Of a stretch of 64,000 nucleotides of DNA, positions 51,087 to 63,884 are shown piece by piece (position 1 is the first letter of the stretch; each line of letters opens with the position of its first letter). The notes beneath the pieces are model-generated. The model was not told where the DNA came from and searched no databases. It worked only from the letters and a program-made list of their open reading frames with translations. A program made the translations under genes and the position numbers. The DNA is from Haliclystus octoradiatus (taxonomy: Eukaryota > Cnidaria > Staurozoa > Stauromedusae > Haliclystidae), in NCBI GenBank assembly GCA_916610825.1, contig OU744447.1:38703575-38767574 (forward strand). The letters run 5' to 3'.

Positions 51087-53439
51087 ATGAATCTTTTCTG
51101 TGGTGAAATAGAAAGGCTACCGACTACATTCGTTGATAAAACTCTACTAGATGATAAAAGAGTATTACAGAATTTGCTTTCTGCCGAAGATCGTTATTTA
51201 CCTCAATTTGATTATTTTAAAATCGTGCAGAAAGAAATTCAATTATTTATGCGTCGCATGGTGGCTGGCTGGATGTTTGAGGTGGGTGATGTTGTGAGAA
51301 TTCTGTTTTTTTCTTACCGGAACTCAACTATACCGCCAGTGGCACCAGGTTCACGAGTGCTTTTACCGCTTATTTAGAAGTGAAAAACAGATTTTGTGAT
51401 ATGTCTTTATCATACACCACCCCACCCTCTCCTATTATCGCTTGTGTTGATCAAATGTTGTATTTGATATTTCAGGTGTGCGAAGAACAACGTTGTGATG
51501 ACGATGTCTTTCCTCTCGCTATAAATTATATGGATCGTTTCTTATCGATGGTATCAATACGTAAAACTCAATTACAACTTCTCGGGACTGTTTGTATGTT
51601 CATTGCTAGCAAGTTGAAAGAAACAGTACCGCTTTGCGCTGAAAAGCTCGTAGTTTACACCGACAATTCAATCACCTTCGAAGAGTTAATGGTGAGTTTC
51701 AACATATATTATTTTATTTGACTTGGTCGTGAGAAACTTTGATTTAGTTGTGTTTTTACATTCATGTCTCTCCGTCTGTCCGCCAGGTCCTTTTGTACGG
51801 TTGACATGCTTGGAATGCGTGACTTGGAATAATCATTAATCAGTAGTTACTGTAAACTAATCTGTCATTTGTCTCTTTAATTTTAGAGTTGGGAAACGCT
51901 CGTTTTAAATAGACTAAAATGGGACATTGCTGCTATTACGCCGTATGACTTTATTGAACAAATTTTCTCTCGCTTAAATATATCAGACGAAGTGGATATT
52001 CCCGTTGTTAGGAAACACGCCAGGACATTTATTGCTTTATGTTGTGTTGGTAAGTTTATTCCACCTTTCATTAACTACCTTGTTTAGTGCCTTTAGCGAC
52101 CATCAGTTTGATAATAAGTTTTATTTTGTAGACATAAAAAAAAATTGTACTTTTTTCAAATCCGTTTTTTGTTTTGATTCGTGATCGTATTCGATTTTTC
52201 CGCGTTACGCTAACGTACCAATGACAGCACGATTTTTCAGTCACGTGATCAACGGTATTGTACTTCGTATCTTGTGTGAAAATCTTTTCTTCAAGTTTCC
52301 CATTTGATAGTTTATGCAACCTAATTGAAATAGCCTTTAAAATACATACATTTATATTTGATGGAAGTTAAATATCTTATACTATACAGTATTCATGTAT
52401 GTGCTTAAAACATTTTGTGGAATGCTCCAACGCTTTCGTTTGTGTTTTTCTATGAAATTCTTCTGTCTCGCGGTAACGCTCTCAGAATCTGGGATCAAAT
52501 TTTGATGTATTTGCAATCCTTTTTTGTGTACATTATTTAACGGAACAAACTGACTATGGATAAATAAGAAAGGAACAGAGTTGATTAATTTGGCCCTCAG
52601 TGGAATTACTATCCGCCGTCTCCTAGCGATTGGAGCAATGCTTTTCCGTTCCTTGAAAATGTTTTTGAAAAGATTTCAGAAATCGAAATCCACTGATATG
52701 AATGAGATTGTTCATTTTGTTGTTTGCTATCGTCCCTGATTGAATGCCACTATTGATTAAACTGGCGACAGCCCTACCCCAAAGTCAAAATTCGCAGATT
52801 CTGCAATCCTTGCCTATTGTTAATCTTTTTGTTAATTGATTGACTCTCGCCGGTCCTTCCAACACATTTTAATTGCATTTTCAAATCAACAATAAAATCC
52901 TAATTTTTAATGACTTGCATGACGTAGAATTGCTCACGTTTTCATACTCCTTCGCTCATTTTCTTTTTAGATTATCGTTTTATGGTGATACCACCTTCAA
53001 TGGTCGCCTGTGCTGCAATATGCGCTGCATTTCATGGGCTATCTAGCACTCTTGGACCACGTTGTCCAACGAGAACAGAATTATTACAATTAATGCGAGA
53101 TATTACAAACGTGGATGAGGTTAGTATTCGTTTGAAACATCTAGTGACGAAAGAGAAACAACCCACGCACTCTTGTACTGTTGTGTCCTTTGGTCCAGTT
53201 GTTTAACTCAACCCTTACGTTTTATCTTTATTTAGGATTGTCTTGCTTCATGCCAAGAATTAATGGAGGAAGTATTGCGAGTTTCAATGACCCAAGCAGA
53301 TAATTCATTTGAACAAACAAAGCGAAATGGACACAATATCAATAATAATATGAACAATAACGGAAATAATAATCTCGATTCTGTTAATTGCAACACACAG
53401 CCCGTGACGCCGACGGACATTCAAGATATACAATTTTAA
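51087..53439 (+). CDS. CCND: Cyclin D, 5 exons
   Basis: Exons 51087-51281, 51476-51691, 51887-52049, 52971-53119, 53236-53439; 927 nt, 308 residues, phases 0,0,1,0. The N-terminus carries an LxCxE retinoblastoma-binding motif at residues 3-7 (LFCGE). The cyclin box follows: [48 protein letters not shown], and [17 protein letters not shown] with the conserved Lys/Glu of the CDK interface, then YTDNSI. The second cyclin fold is in exons 3-5. An Asn-rich insert (about 280-300) precedes the C-terminus [10 protein letters not shown], which resembles the TPTD-type tail of vertebrate D cyclins whose Thr is phosphorylated for degradation. D cyclins activate CDK4/6 at G1. Codons 1-65 end in a clean GAG/GTGGGT donor. 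Confidence 0.96.
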
Positions 53440-53560
53440 GTAATTGTTCAAATGTCTTTTAGAAAGTCTAGTTGAATTTGTATAATAATTGATGAATGGC
53501 TCAATGCTATTTGTTGTTAACTCTTGTAAATACTGTTAATATAATGTAATTAAATTAAGA

Positions 53561-53566
53561 AATAAA
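53561..53566 (+). promoter_or_regulatory. Cyclin D polyadenylation signal candidate
   Basis: AATAAA about 120 bp past the stop codon. Confidence 0.6.
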
Positions 53567-55058
53567 CAAACAGAACTATATTATAAAATTGCCTGGATTT
53601 TGTAGTTCTTGTAATGCGTAAGCATTTGAGTTCTAAACCGAAAGTAGCTCTTGATAGACTGGACCACTCTTGAGAAATATTGGACCTTTCAATTAGGTCC
53701 TATATCACTAGTCTGTCAATGATCCAATTACGGTGCCTTCAGAGAGTGACTGTATCAAAAGTTCAAAACATACCCCCAAATGACAACTAAATTAATTTGA
53801 TTGTTTCGTATTCCCTTCAGGTGTACTTTGCGGTGGTTTGAAGCAGATATTCCTTAGCAACGTCGAATTCAGGGGGTATAGGCCCAAAATATATGTATTG
53901 AATTGTCTTTCTGTCATAAATTACGTCGTACCGGTTGAGTGAGGCATATCATTTTAGTTTGAATAAATCAATTTGAAAATGATAAGCGTTTGGGAATGTC
54001 GAAAGGCCAGCTGGGTGGATAGAGAGAAACAGGAGCTCGAGAATGACGGTTTGTAAGAGCGGTATTGTCTGTCGCCCCGGCCAGCTGGCCACATAATATT
54101 AAAATTGGCACGCGCCGGCACGTGGCTCATAATTTTCAAATCATTTCAATAAATTGGGCATTTGTAACAACGACTTCTGATCGTTTGCCCGTGGGGTTGA
54201 ATGCTAATGTAGTAAATCTGTAAGCATTATTATTCATAATTAAAATGCGATGATGAAATCAAACAGAGAAAGTGGCATTTATTTCAACCTAGACCGTCCG
54301 GTGTCGCAATCTCGTGTGAGCACAGAATGGTCTATTGATTAAGAATGAGTATTTAGTAACGGTTGAATTGTTTCAATGTATTAAAAATAGAATGGACAGC
54401 AGATGCTAAAACGATAATTCAATACAAAGCCATTATAAATAATGATGTTACGACTATATGTAAACTAGGTCAAATATCTTCTGATCGCATCTGCAAGGGA
54501 GGAAGTCCCAACTGCGCAATAGATATGAGCTGTGGACGGAAGCCCGCTGTGTCCACCTGAATCTTTTGTAGACAATCGATGGCGAGTATAAAAACTAACA
54601 GTTTATCGATGACGTACAAAAACATGAAGTAGAAATAGATAACAACCACTTTTGTAAGTTAACAATCACACCCCCACGACGACCTAATAGCCGAATCATG
54701 TTACAGCTAGGTAGTTGTTAATTGCACTTTGCGTTGATGGTTCCGTTTTCATTACAACATGTGTGCGTTTTTTGTGCTGTACTATCCAACTTAATACTGA
54801 AACCACTATAACTACGTAACCATAGACAAACAAGTGACAAAGGCACAGGGTGTGGAAAGAGAACATTTGCCGACCAATCGCCTTTTCCCTGTCAATTTGC
54901 ATTGTCAATATGTCAATGTCCTCTACTGACCACGTGGCTTTGTCTTGCATTGACTATGGAGGTTATATACTAAAGGCGTCTCTATTGTTAGAAGTTGTCA
55001 GCACCCTTCGCAGAGAATTAACTCAATCTAGGTTTTTGTTTGGTACAGAGAGTAAAGA

Positions 55059-55599
55059 TGTGCGAATCCGATCCAAATCCGTGTCCGAACCCGATCCGAT
55101 CGGATTCGGGTTGATGTCTCATGTTCTCATTCACAGTTCATTCTCCGTGTTATTATAGTTTATAACTTTATATGTAACGATAGACAGCTTAGTAAGTCGA
55201 ACGTGATATATTCACGTCCTGGAATCTGTTTTTAGAGTATAGTGGTTTTGTATTTTATCGCAGTCCAGTAGTTGTGACTTAAAACTTTTAACCCGACGTA
55301 GAATGTCCATCAGCCCAGCTCATGAAAAGATTTTCAAATTGAAGAAAAATATGGCCGTGCATTTGAGACTGTGGTGAGCAAGCGTCAACAGATTCAAATA
55401 AAATATAAATACAACAGTGTTAAATTATGTTGGCTAAATGTACGTCTATTCGGAAGTTTACATGTTTTACATCTCTCTGATGCCCTGTGGATTTCGGATT
55501 TCATGAAAAAAAGTTCGGATTAATTTAGAAATTTTTGTTTCGGATCGGATTATATTTATGATTATTGATTCGGAGCGGATTCGGATCAGTATCACATTC
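55059..55599. mobile_element. Possible non-autonomous DNA transposon with GGATTCGGAT-rich ends
   Basis: The left end (55059-55112) is built of GAATCCGATCC-like words. The right end (about 55515-55599) is built of their complements (GCGGATTCGGATC). The ends form an imperfect inverted repeat around about 400 bp of AT-rich DNA. No target duplication was found, so the limits are approximate. Confidence 0.5.
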
Positions 55600-55978
55600 A
55601 TACCCAAAATGTATGAATAAATTCACTTTCATGAGGATGAAAAGAAGATGGATATACCCCTATCAATTTTTTTTTGACTCATATGCCAATGCATTTCCAG
55701 GCAATTTTGAGACAAAATATGGCAAAATCATGCAATTTTAATGAATCTTCCAAATATGCAAATGGTCAAACCTTGTAGTTACGACTGTGAACACAGTCTA
55801 TATGCATTAACGGCTGTGACCGCTAGCAATACTCTCTACGAGTAGACAATATGAATTCCACTTTTAGTTTTTCATTCTATTTACAAAATGAGAAAAACAA
55901 ATGGTAACATTATAATAACAATGAGCAAAAACAGAATAGTAATCAGTGACATATGATATATAAGTAGAGTTGAATTAT

Positions 55979-58900
55979 TTATGTGGTCAGTTGGTTTTCA
56001 GTATACGTCACGGCATGTTCTGCTGCTGTCGTAATTTCTGTTTGCGCTTCTGCCGTCTTTGCTTCATCATGCTGCTGCTGTTGTTGTTGATGTTGTTGTT
56101 GTTCTAGAGCAAAGGCATTTTGTAATTGTTGTTGATCAACTTGCAACTCTTGTCCGTCCAGAGGTGCAGCAGCAACAAACACAACAGAATCAGGCGGAAG
56201 TCCAGCCGCAGCTAAAATCGAAGCAGTATCAGCACCGTGCGAGCTTTCAATTAGGGTTGTTCCCTCTTCTGACATTGCAGGCGTGGTTGTTACAGTTGTC
56301 GTTGAGCTTGGTCCTCCACTGCCTGTTTTACTGAAAGCAGCATTGTTTAGAGCCAGAAGCCCTATTCTTGCCAATTGAGAAAGCTGGTCGTAGCTAAGAT
56401 TGCTGACGGATAAATTGTTAAGTTGGTAATCAGGTAGAGCGAGATTGACTGAGTTTGAGCCATCTGGATTTGTCTCTTGTTTTCCATCTTTGCTCTCTGT
56501 AAGAGAAATAAATAAAATACAGACTAAATGACACATCCACGGGAAGAAGACTTAATGTAACTATACACTCTGATCAAGGGGAGAGTGGGGGGGCAAAGGG
56601 TAAGGGGCTCAATATTTCAGAAATAATTTGACTATGATTTCAAAAAAATAATTTTTCAAATAAATGGTGTCAAAAAACAACAATACCCAAAGAATGAAAA
56701 AAGCAAAAAGGTTTCATGAGCACAACACAAAAAAACATAATCATCAATATGTACTTATACATTGATAATAATTGATCCTGATTCTAAGCGATTTCATCTA
56801 AGCAATCTTGCCCACAAAGCCACCAATAACAGACATGATTAGATACTCACCGTCACCACTGTCGTCCATCCCATCTTGTCGCACTCTTTTCCCCCCCATC
56901 ACAAGCGTTGAGCTGCGTCTAGAACCAGATCTCTTCCTCTTTGCTTTGTTCATTGTTGGCATAATATCAGGCTGAATGAAAAGTAAATAAGACAATCATC
57001 AAGGAAGGCATCATGGGTTAATTAAAACAGTTTTCTTTCCAAGATGTAAATATTCTCTCAGCTTTTTATTCTAGAGGTTATTGTCATCAAAATATGACAA
57101 CAACTGCACCTTTTGACTTTTCCTCCAAAGAAAAAGCTACAATACAACTGGGAAATTCTATTGTGATGGAGTTTTTTCCACTTCCACTCAGAATCCCCAT
57201 TTTACCGAACCTGGCAATACGTGCATAACGATCACTGAAGACATGTAATTGGTCTTTATATGCAGGTGGTCTTTGTGTGCAAGAAAAATAAAAAGTAGAA
57301 TAATATGGAGTCAGAGAGCTCTGTAAAATACAGTACTATGTTGAGTTTCCTTGGTTACTCAAAATTATATTAAGTGGTATTGCAGTGGTAAATTGATATC
57401 CACAAAATTCTTCAAAAATTGTGATTTAATCGATTCATCTCTGATTCAGAAAAGGGTTAATTATTCCGCACATCTTTAAATGATTGATTGTTTTCATTTA
57501 AATTTAAATTGCGTAGTATCCCAAATTGTAGTCTACAGTTGCTGAAAAGTATCTAAGCCATTGCGACATGAGATGATTCTTAATGCGACATTGTCACCAC
57601 AATATGCCATCATAAGAAGAAGAATTCTCTTGACATTGTACACGATACAATGTTGATTAAAAATGATCTTTGTCTCATTACAACAACAGTTATGTAGTCG
57701 AGAGTGCAGACAAGTCGCATGTTGAACATCACAATAGCTGTGACTGCAAATCAAACAACTATGAAATGGAAACAAAATTGCACAAAGACAAACATATCAG
57801 ACATCAATTGATTGATGGTCAATTTCATCATCATTCACAATCTAATACTCACAGGTGGAAGGGGTGTGAGAACCCCAGAGGAAACGTCCGCTTGGGCTTG
57901 TTGAATAATATTTTGCACTTCGATCAACGGTGGATAGAATGACTTGTTCTGCTTGTCTGGCTTTGAAGACTCTCTTGGGAACAATTCCTTCTCCACATAC
58001 TCTCTTGCCAGCTGTCTGATCATAAATGCACCAGTGATACCCTGACGCACCCATTCCGTAATCTTATCGACCAATCGCGAATCAACAACAGTGGAGTCTG
58101 GATCTTCACCAATATTGCAATTTACAAAATGATAACGATGCGCAGTGGGAACAGGCAGCTGCAAGTAATACCTACGACGAATACATGATTGGTCAAATTA
58201 CTAATTACAATATATTCTCTAGATTTCTTATTATAGTTGGACTTCATTGAAAAGCTCAAATGAAAAGCACTCAATGTAAAGCTTTTGCTGATGTAAAGCA
58301 CTCAAGAACTTTAGGATATAAGATAAGCGGTATATAAGCATAAGCGTATACTGAATATCATTAATATTATATTACATTTATCTATACCTATATAATAAAG
58401 CCACCGAGATAAAATACTGTGTAAATGTTTAACCAAATGTATTAATAACTCATAAAGATTACGATTAAATTGTTCAAAAGTCTGGACTCAAATATCGTCT
58501 TCCCTCGAGTCAGTAACTCGGCAATCTGGGAGGAAAATGTTTGTTGACAGAAAAAATATATTTTGCATCTGATTGTATCCTTACGTGGTAACATATATCA
58601 TTGTATTATAACGAAAATAATTTAATCAATCTGATTGGTTTGAGTTTGATGCCAAATCATCATGTTGCAAAACTAGATTCAACAACACAATCGATCTGAC
58701 AATTCAAACTTAATATCACAAAAGATAATTTCCAATTTGATCAGGAGTATTCAAAAACATTTTATTAGCAAGAAGGTTTTGTAAATACTTGTAAAAGTTG
58801 TGCTAGTTATAATACAATGAAATTGGCGCACAGTTTCCTATGAGCTATTGAGATTTGGCACACTTTTATTTATCAATATACGCAATATCAGATCAATCCA

Positions 58901-60982
58901 ATGGAAAAATTGCTATTCAGACAGATACCTCTTAGTATGAATCACCATCTACACATACCTCACTTCGCCACCACTGTGGAAGCCAAGGAGACGTAACTGT
59001 TTTAACGCATGCTCTTGCATTTGACGGAGGCTTTTCAAATCAGTATCTATGGCAACTTTGAATTCTGGGAACTTCCGTACTTTCTTAATGAATAACCTTG
59101 CTGGACATGTTAGGTTTGGAATCTTTTTCAGTGCTTCATCATTTCCTGTCGCGTTTAACATCCTCTTGAGTGCGTTGGTGCGCTTGCGTGGTCCATGTTC
59201 GCATTCCATTACTGTTGCCCTGCGGCCTGAAATCATTCAATCAAGATTTAGGTTACATTACATTAGATTCAATTAATTTAATGTGGATCCTGGGTCATTT
59301 ATCGATGACATTTTGAATGAATGGAAGATGAAGATGGTAATCAATGAATTGTAAAAAAAAAATTAATTTCTTTAGCGGTTGTTATTTACATAATTTGGAT
59401 CTTATTAATTGGGAACAACAAATCTTGTTTTATTTTTTCCTTCGCAATTCAATGTTCATAGAAAAGGTGGTAAAAGGTTGTTTACAGTGTAATTCAACTC
59501 CCGTAAATCATTTACTTTTTTAGTAGTATAGTTCCATAGAAAAAATCAAACAATAACAGAGACACTTTGACAATCAGATAGTTAATGGAAATAGTCTAGA
59601 AATAGTCATAAAGATATTCTGAAAAAATTAGAGACAGAAAATATTATGAAGGGGACCCCATCATATGGGGCATGCAATGACTTACCAATATTTATGAAGG
59701 GGACCCCATCGTATGGCACATGCAATGACTTACCAATATTTATGAAGGGGACCCCATCGTATGGGACATGCAATGACTTACCAATATTTATGAAGGGGAC
59801 CCCATCGTATGGGACATGCAATGACTTACCAATATTTATGAAGGGGACCCCATCGTATGGGACATGCAATGATTTCCACATCAGACGTATTGTATCATCA
59901 CTCTCTTTGACTGGCGAAGGTGTCTGCCTGACAGCAAACAGACTCTGGGTTTCCTTTTTATATAAATTAAGAACTCTATCCATATCTACTTCATTGGTTA
60001 CATATCCACAATAGTAATCATAGATTAAAACACAGTCGTTTAATTCAGACGCCCAGTTTGGTAGTTCGTTGTTTTTTTGTTCTGTGTCTGTCAAAGGGTT
60101 GCCTTCCAAAGCATTAATGGCTTGTTGGTCCTCGGCAGTCATATGCGGCTGTTCTGAAGGTGTTGGTTTTGGACCTGATGACGGTGTGACATGCGTGATG
60201 TTGTCAGGTACGCTTGTGGTGGTGTGTATCTTTGTTGCAGTTGACTGCGCTGAGTTTGTTACCAATGATGATGACAATGCTGATGACGCAAGAGCTAGAA
60301 TATCTTGAGCCAGTGACATTTCTGAAGCAGACGGAAAGGACGCTGACGATACGTGTGCTGACTGAGCATATTTAGCTTCTGAGTGGCTAGAGTCTGCGTT
60401 CTCATGATGAACAGCCACAGTGCCATCTTCAGACTTTATCTGTGTGTGTTGCACTTCATTGATCTTACCATTCATAATACTTGATAATATTTCATTGACA
60501 GCATCAGCATTCTGTATAACAGTGCCTCCTTGCCCTACACCTGAAGTAATGATATCTTGCATGTTGGCTATTTGTATTCCAGCTGAGGCGACAAGTGAAG
60601 GGTCAAACGAAAGAGCATTCGCTGTTGCTGCTGATATAGCAATCGGCGTTGCGTCTTGTCCGTCAGTGCCAGTTACTAGCAAGAAAATTGCACCATTGTT
60701 TCCATCTGCTTGGACAAGTTGTCCTTCAGGGCTGATTAAGCTAACCTCGCCAACGGTAGTGTATTGCCCGTCAACGGCTTGAATTTCAGCTACATTGACT
60801 GAGCTATCGGGGGCATTATTTTCTTCACTTGACGTTGCTTGTTCAATGACATGTTCACCAGAAGCTGCATTTGCAGCAGAGTCTACTACAGCACATTGTT
60901 CACCATCATGCGTTGAATGTTGAGAAGTCGAAGTGGTCTCTGTAGAAGACGCCTCGGCGCTGTTCACCGTAGTTTTGTCCAT
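55979..60982 (-). CDS. CARF: Calcium-responsive transcription factor CARF (ALS2CR8 domain), 5 exons
   Basis: Exons: 60982-59830, 59226-58959, 58171-57853, 56971-56851, 56496-55979 (stop TAA); 2379 nt, 792 residues with the first donor (human CARF 725). An in-frame TGA at 61027-61025 precedes the first ATG at 60982. The first about 320 residues are Ser/Thr/Ala/Gln-rich, as in activation domains. The ALS2CR8 domain runs from about 325 to 580: NWASELND, YYCGYVTNEV, VPYDGVPFINIGRRATVMEC, CPARLFIKKVRKFPEFKV, LQLPVPTAHRYHFVN, then a helical DKITEWVRQGITGAF segment. Exon 4 is basic (KAKRKRSGSRRSS), a likely nuclear signal. The last exon is Gln/Thr-rich with a poly-Gln run. CARF drives calcium-dependent transcription, for example of BDNF in mammals. 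Exon 1 ends in a tandemly repeated donor region, described separately. Confidence 0.92.
57230..57285. repeat. GGTGGTC repeat family fragment
   Basis: Contains TGGTCTTTATATGCAGGTGG, matching the family at 12880-13066. It lies in CARF intron 3. Confidence 0.4.
59646..59880 (-). repeat. 48-bp tandem repeat spanning the CARF exon 1 splice donor
   Basis: Five copies of a 48-bp unit encode on the minus strand the 16-residue motif KSLHVPYDGVPFINIG. Four copies end in ATTG/GTAAGT, giving in-phase donors with exon ends at 59830, 59782, 59734 and 59686. The last copy (59646-59685) has lost the donor and differs at two residues (A for V, altered end). Unit length is a multiple of three, so all four splice forms keep the frame into exon 2. 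Confidence 0.93.
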
Positions 60983-62061
60983 TGATTCAACAGCCTCCGT
61001 CGCGATTCGCTTCGTCAAAGACAATCAGTGAAATGCCAAGTAAATTTCTTTTAATCAAATATACTGCAACAATGTAATAAATAAAATGTTTTTGGTCCGA
61101 TCTAATGTAGCCGCCTCTCTTTCTACACCTCGTTTCTTATATCGCAGCCTCAAACTTTACAAAACTCAAAACGCCATGTCGAGGGAAACGAAGAACGAGA
61201 GAATGAGAAAGGCGCCAACGCGAACGAGGCGTTCCTATTTCAACACTAGTACGCATGCTCAGGCATGTGTTTCTATTGTTCACTGTCATCACGTGATGCA
61301 TTCAATGGTCACGTGGTAATCCACCTTGCATCAAGACAATCCACATTGAAAACAACAAAAGTCTGAAAGGAAGTGCAACATAAATTAACAATAGTTACAT
61401 TATTTCTAAACCCACAAGCTGAGAATGTTGGAGGGGGAACACTTTGCATCGAAAATAGCGTAAAGTTAGGACGGTAACCTCAAAACCGCAAATAAAACGT
61501 TCAACAAGGGGATTACTTTTCATAAGCACAAATACGATTGGGCATATATTTCAATATTCAATGAGTTGACTGGCTCTGTAAATCATTGAGACATCCGTCT
61601 TCCGTTCTTAAAAGTTTTACATTTCATTACTGATATTATACTCAGTACTGAAATAAAACCGTCCCTTCATCCACAATGTTGTCCCTCAAACCTTTGTAGG
61701 GGAACAGCAGAATGCACATGCGCGTTGTTGTCTTCGGCTTTTGTTGTCTTGTGATGGTTTGAAAGCAGCGCAACAGCGTACTAGTTTTGATCTTATTGTC
61801 ATTGTAGCTTGCCATGAAAATCCGTCAGCTTGCACTAATTCATAATTTCTGACCAGAATTTACATAACTATAGCTTGGCTGTGATAGTATATTCGATTCA
61901 ATTGCCGTTGAGTGGCTCTCAATGGGCTAAGCTAATGCAATGAACGATAAAAAAATTATAGTCATCACGCAAGACAAGCCGCAGCGAGCAAAAAGAATCT
62001 GATGAAATAACACACATTGCATTGATCAATACTACGATCTGTTTGTTGTTACGGATTGATA
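60983..62061. promoter_or_regulatory. Bidirectional promoter region of CARF and PDE3
   Basis: 1.08 kb between divergent start codons. No other gene is seen; the plus-strand frame 61086-61319 is not family-like. E-box candidates occur near the CARF side. Confidence 0.6.
61289..61315. promoter_or_regulatory. Pair of CACGTG E-boxes
   Basis: TCACGTGA (61289-61296) and CACGTG (61310-61315) lie 13 bp apart, about 310-330 bp upstream of the CARF ATG. Such palindromes bind bHLH-zip factors (MYC/USF/TFEB class). Function here is inferred from the motif only. Confidence 0.45.
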
Positions 62062-63884
62062 ATGGTGGAGGCTACGTCCTCCTCAACCGATGATGGTGAG
62101 ACAACAAAAGTCGGTTACAGTTTGTGTCAAGTGATGCCACTTAACTTTTCTTCTGCAGAGCAGACATCGAAAGTGTGTCTCTCTCATCAATGGTTGACTA
62201 TTTTATGTTCAACAGTCTCTTCATTATGGAAAGTAGCAAGACAATTCGATGCTAAACGATTAGGTATTATCAATGCAGTGGTGATTATTTCTGGTATTAT
62301 TTACTGCACTTCTTCTGTTGAATTTTTAGCGTCATGGTGTTGTTTTTCACAAGGAGTAATTAGAGTTTTGTTGCCGTTGGTTTTCATTTTGTCATTTGCT
62401 ATGTGGATAAGTTGGCTGATTTATCATTACCATTTAACGGAGTCTATCGCCTGGCTGATATCAATAACAACTTTTAATGAAGTAATGCTTCGATGTTTCT
62501 CTATAAATCATTCATTTGCTATGAATCTAATAATGTTCATATTATTATCAAGTACTTTACTTTCGTCGCTTTTCACGGACGTGGTATTTCTCAAAGACGA
62601 TTATTTTGTCACTTTTAGCTCTGTAACTGTTGTGACTTTCTATCGATTAGTATATTGTCATGTATTATCAACTTTGCTCTCATCTCCAACTATATATTCA
62701 TCTGCTCTGCCTACTCTATCTTGTATATTTGGTATATTTATTGCAAAGTTTTGGAGCGAGCCGTTTATGACTATTAACGAAGACTATAGTATTAATTGCA
62801 ACGATCAATCGAGGGGGAATAAAATAACAATTATCCGTCGTGGTAACTCTAGTTTAGACTCAGCTATGCCTAGCCATCATTCGCCATTTCTTACAGCTCC
62901 TATTAGACGCACTTCTTTGCCAGCGTTAGGCCTTCCTACCAGGGTGAGTTACAGTTAAATCTTAATTTTTATTTTGACATTTTTCAACCCATAATATTAC
63001 AATATTTACGATGGGTTTTCTCTGTCACTATTTTCCGTTTTGTTTGTTTGGTTTGAAAAGAGTTGATATGTGGTGTTTGCCTTTTCATATTTAATTACTT
63101 TTATGTTCGAAATGCCGCTAGCTAGTTACAAAAGATCATTGCAAGCTAGTTTAATCTTGTTTAGTTTAAATCGTAATAGTTAAATCGATGATAAGTGTTT
63201 TGGTAGAAAGCGGAGTTTTCATGGATGATTTTTCAACAATCTGTTTTTGGCAGAAGTTTACACTTACAAAAGCGGGCTAATTTCATGATTTGACAAAACC
63301 AAACCACTTCTGAACGACTACGTTTGTGTTTCAAAATTCCGTCGGTTAAGTTGTGAACAGGAAAGTATACTGTTTCTGACAGACGCAAGCAAACATTATA
63401 ATCTTAGACTGCAGTATCTCTGTCATAATCTGAGAAATAAGATGACTATCTATAGCAACAGAAAACAACAAATGTTTGCACCTCTGGTCTTTACAATTTT
63501 AAATTATTAATTTGACGAGAACTTTTAAATATTCAAGCTGTGTCCCTAACTCTAACCACATATCTAATAAGTTAATTCACCTTTCTATTTAATTTTTCAC
63601 AGCGTGTTAGTCTGTCATCAATGGACCTAACAACATTGGGTGAAGTTCACGGAATGATCTCAGATATAATGGTTGACTCTTCTCTCTCCCCTAATGTTGC
63701 TGGGACATTACGCATGGTTGCAGACATGATATCCCCATTACTTAAAAATACCTTTCAGAGGCATTCATTCTCGTCTCCGCTGGTAACAGTGCTTGAAAAG
63801 ACAACAAGTCAACTGATTCAGAATCAAGATTCGGTCAGAGACCAACCGGATATCAAAGATGACACACCTCTCTCTTTCAAGCAT
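62062..63884 (+). CDS. PDE3: PDE3-type cyclic-nucleotide phosphodiesterase, N-terminal exons (partial)
   Basis: Exon 1 is 62062-62943 (294 codons) and exon 2 is 63603-63884 (94 codons), both phase 0. The gene runs past the window, so the catalytic HD domain is not seen. Exon 1 encodes about six hydrophobic segments (roughly residues 67-93, 98-122, 128-146, 150-175, 185-205, 215-235), as in the membrane-anchoring NHR1 of PDE3A/B. It then has basic phosphorylation-type sites (IIRRGNSS, IRRTSLPAL). Exon 2 holds the conserved block LGEVHGMISDIMVDSSLSPN followed by TLRMVADMI, which resembles the regulatory region just N-terminal to the PDE3 catalytic domain. PDE3 enzymes hydrolyse cAMP and are inhibited by cGMP at internal membranes. 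The assignment rests on topology plus these blocks. The first in-frame ATG is 62062. Confidence 0.88.

Larger units (their letters stand above)
53440..55978. other. Intergenic between convergent cyclin D and CARF
   Basis: No gene recognised. It contains a cyclin D polyadenylation signal and a repeat with GGATTCGGAT-type inverted ends (55059-55599). Open frames such as 54850-55158 run into that repeat. Confidence 0.6.

Noticed and set aside
59646-60014. Plus-strand open frame with repeated MKGTPSYG units.
   Set aside because: It is the antisense shadow of the 48-bp CARF repeat.
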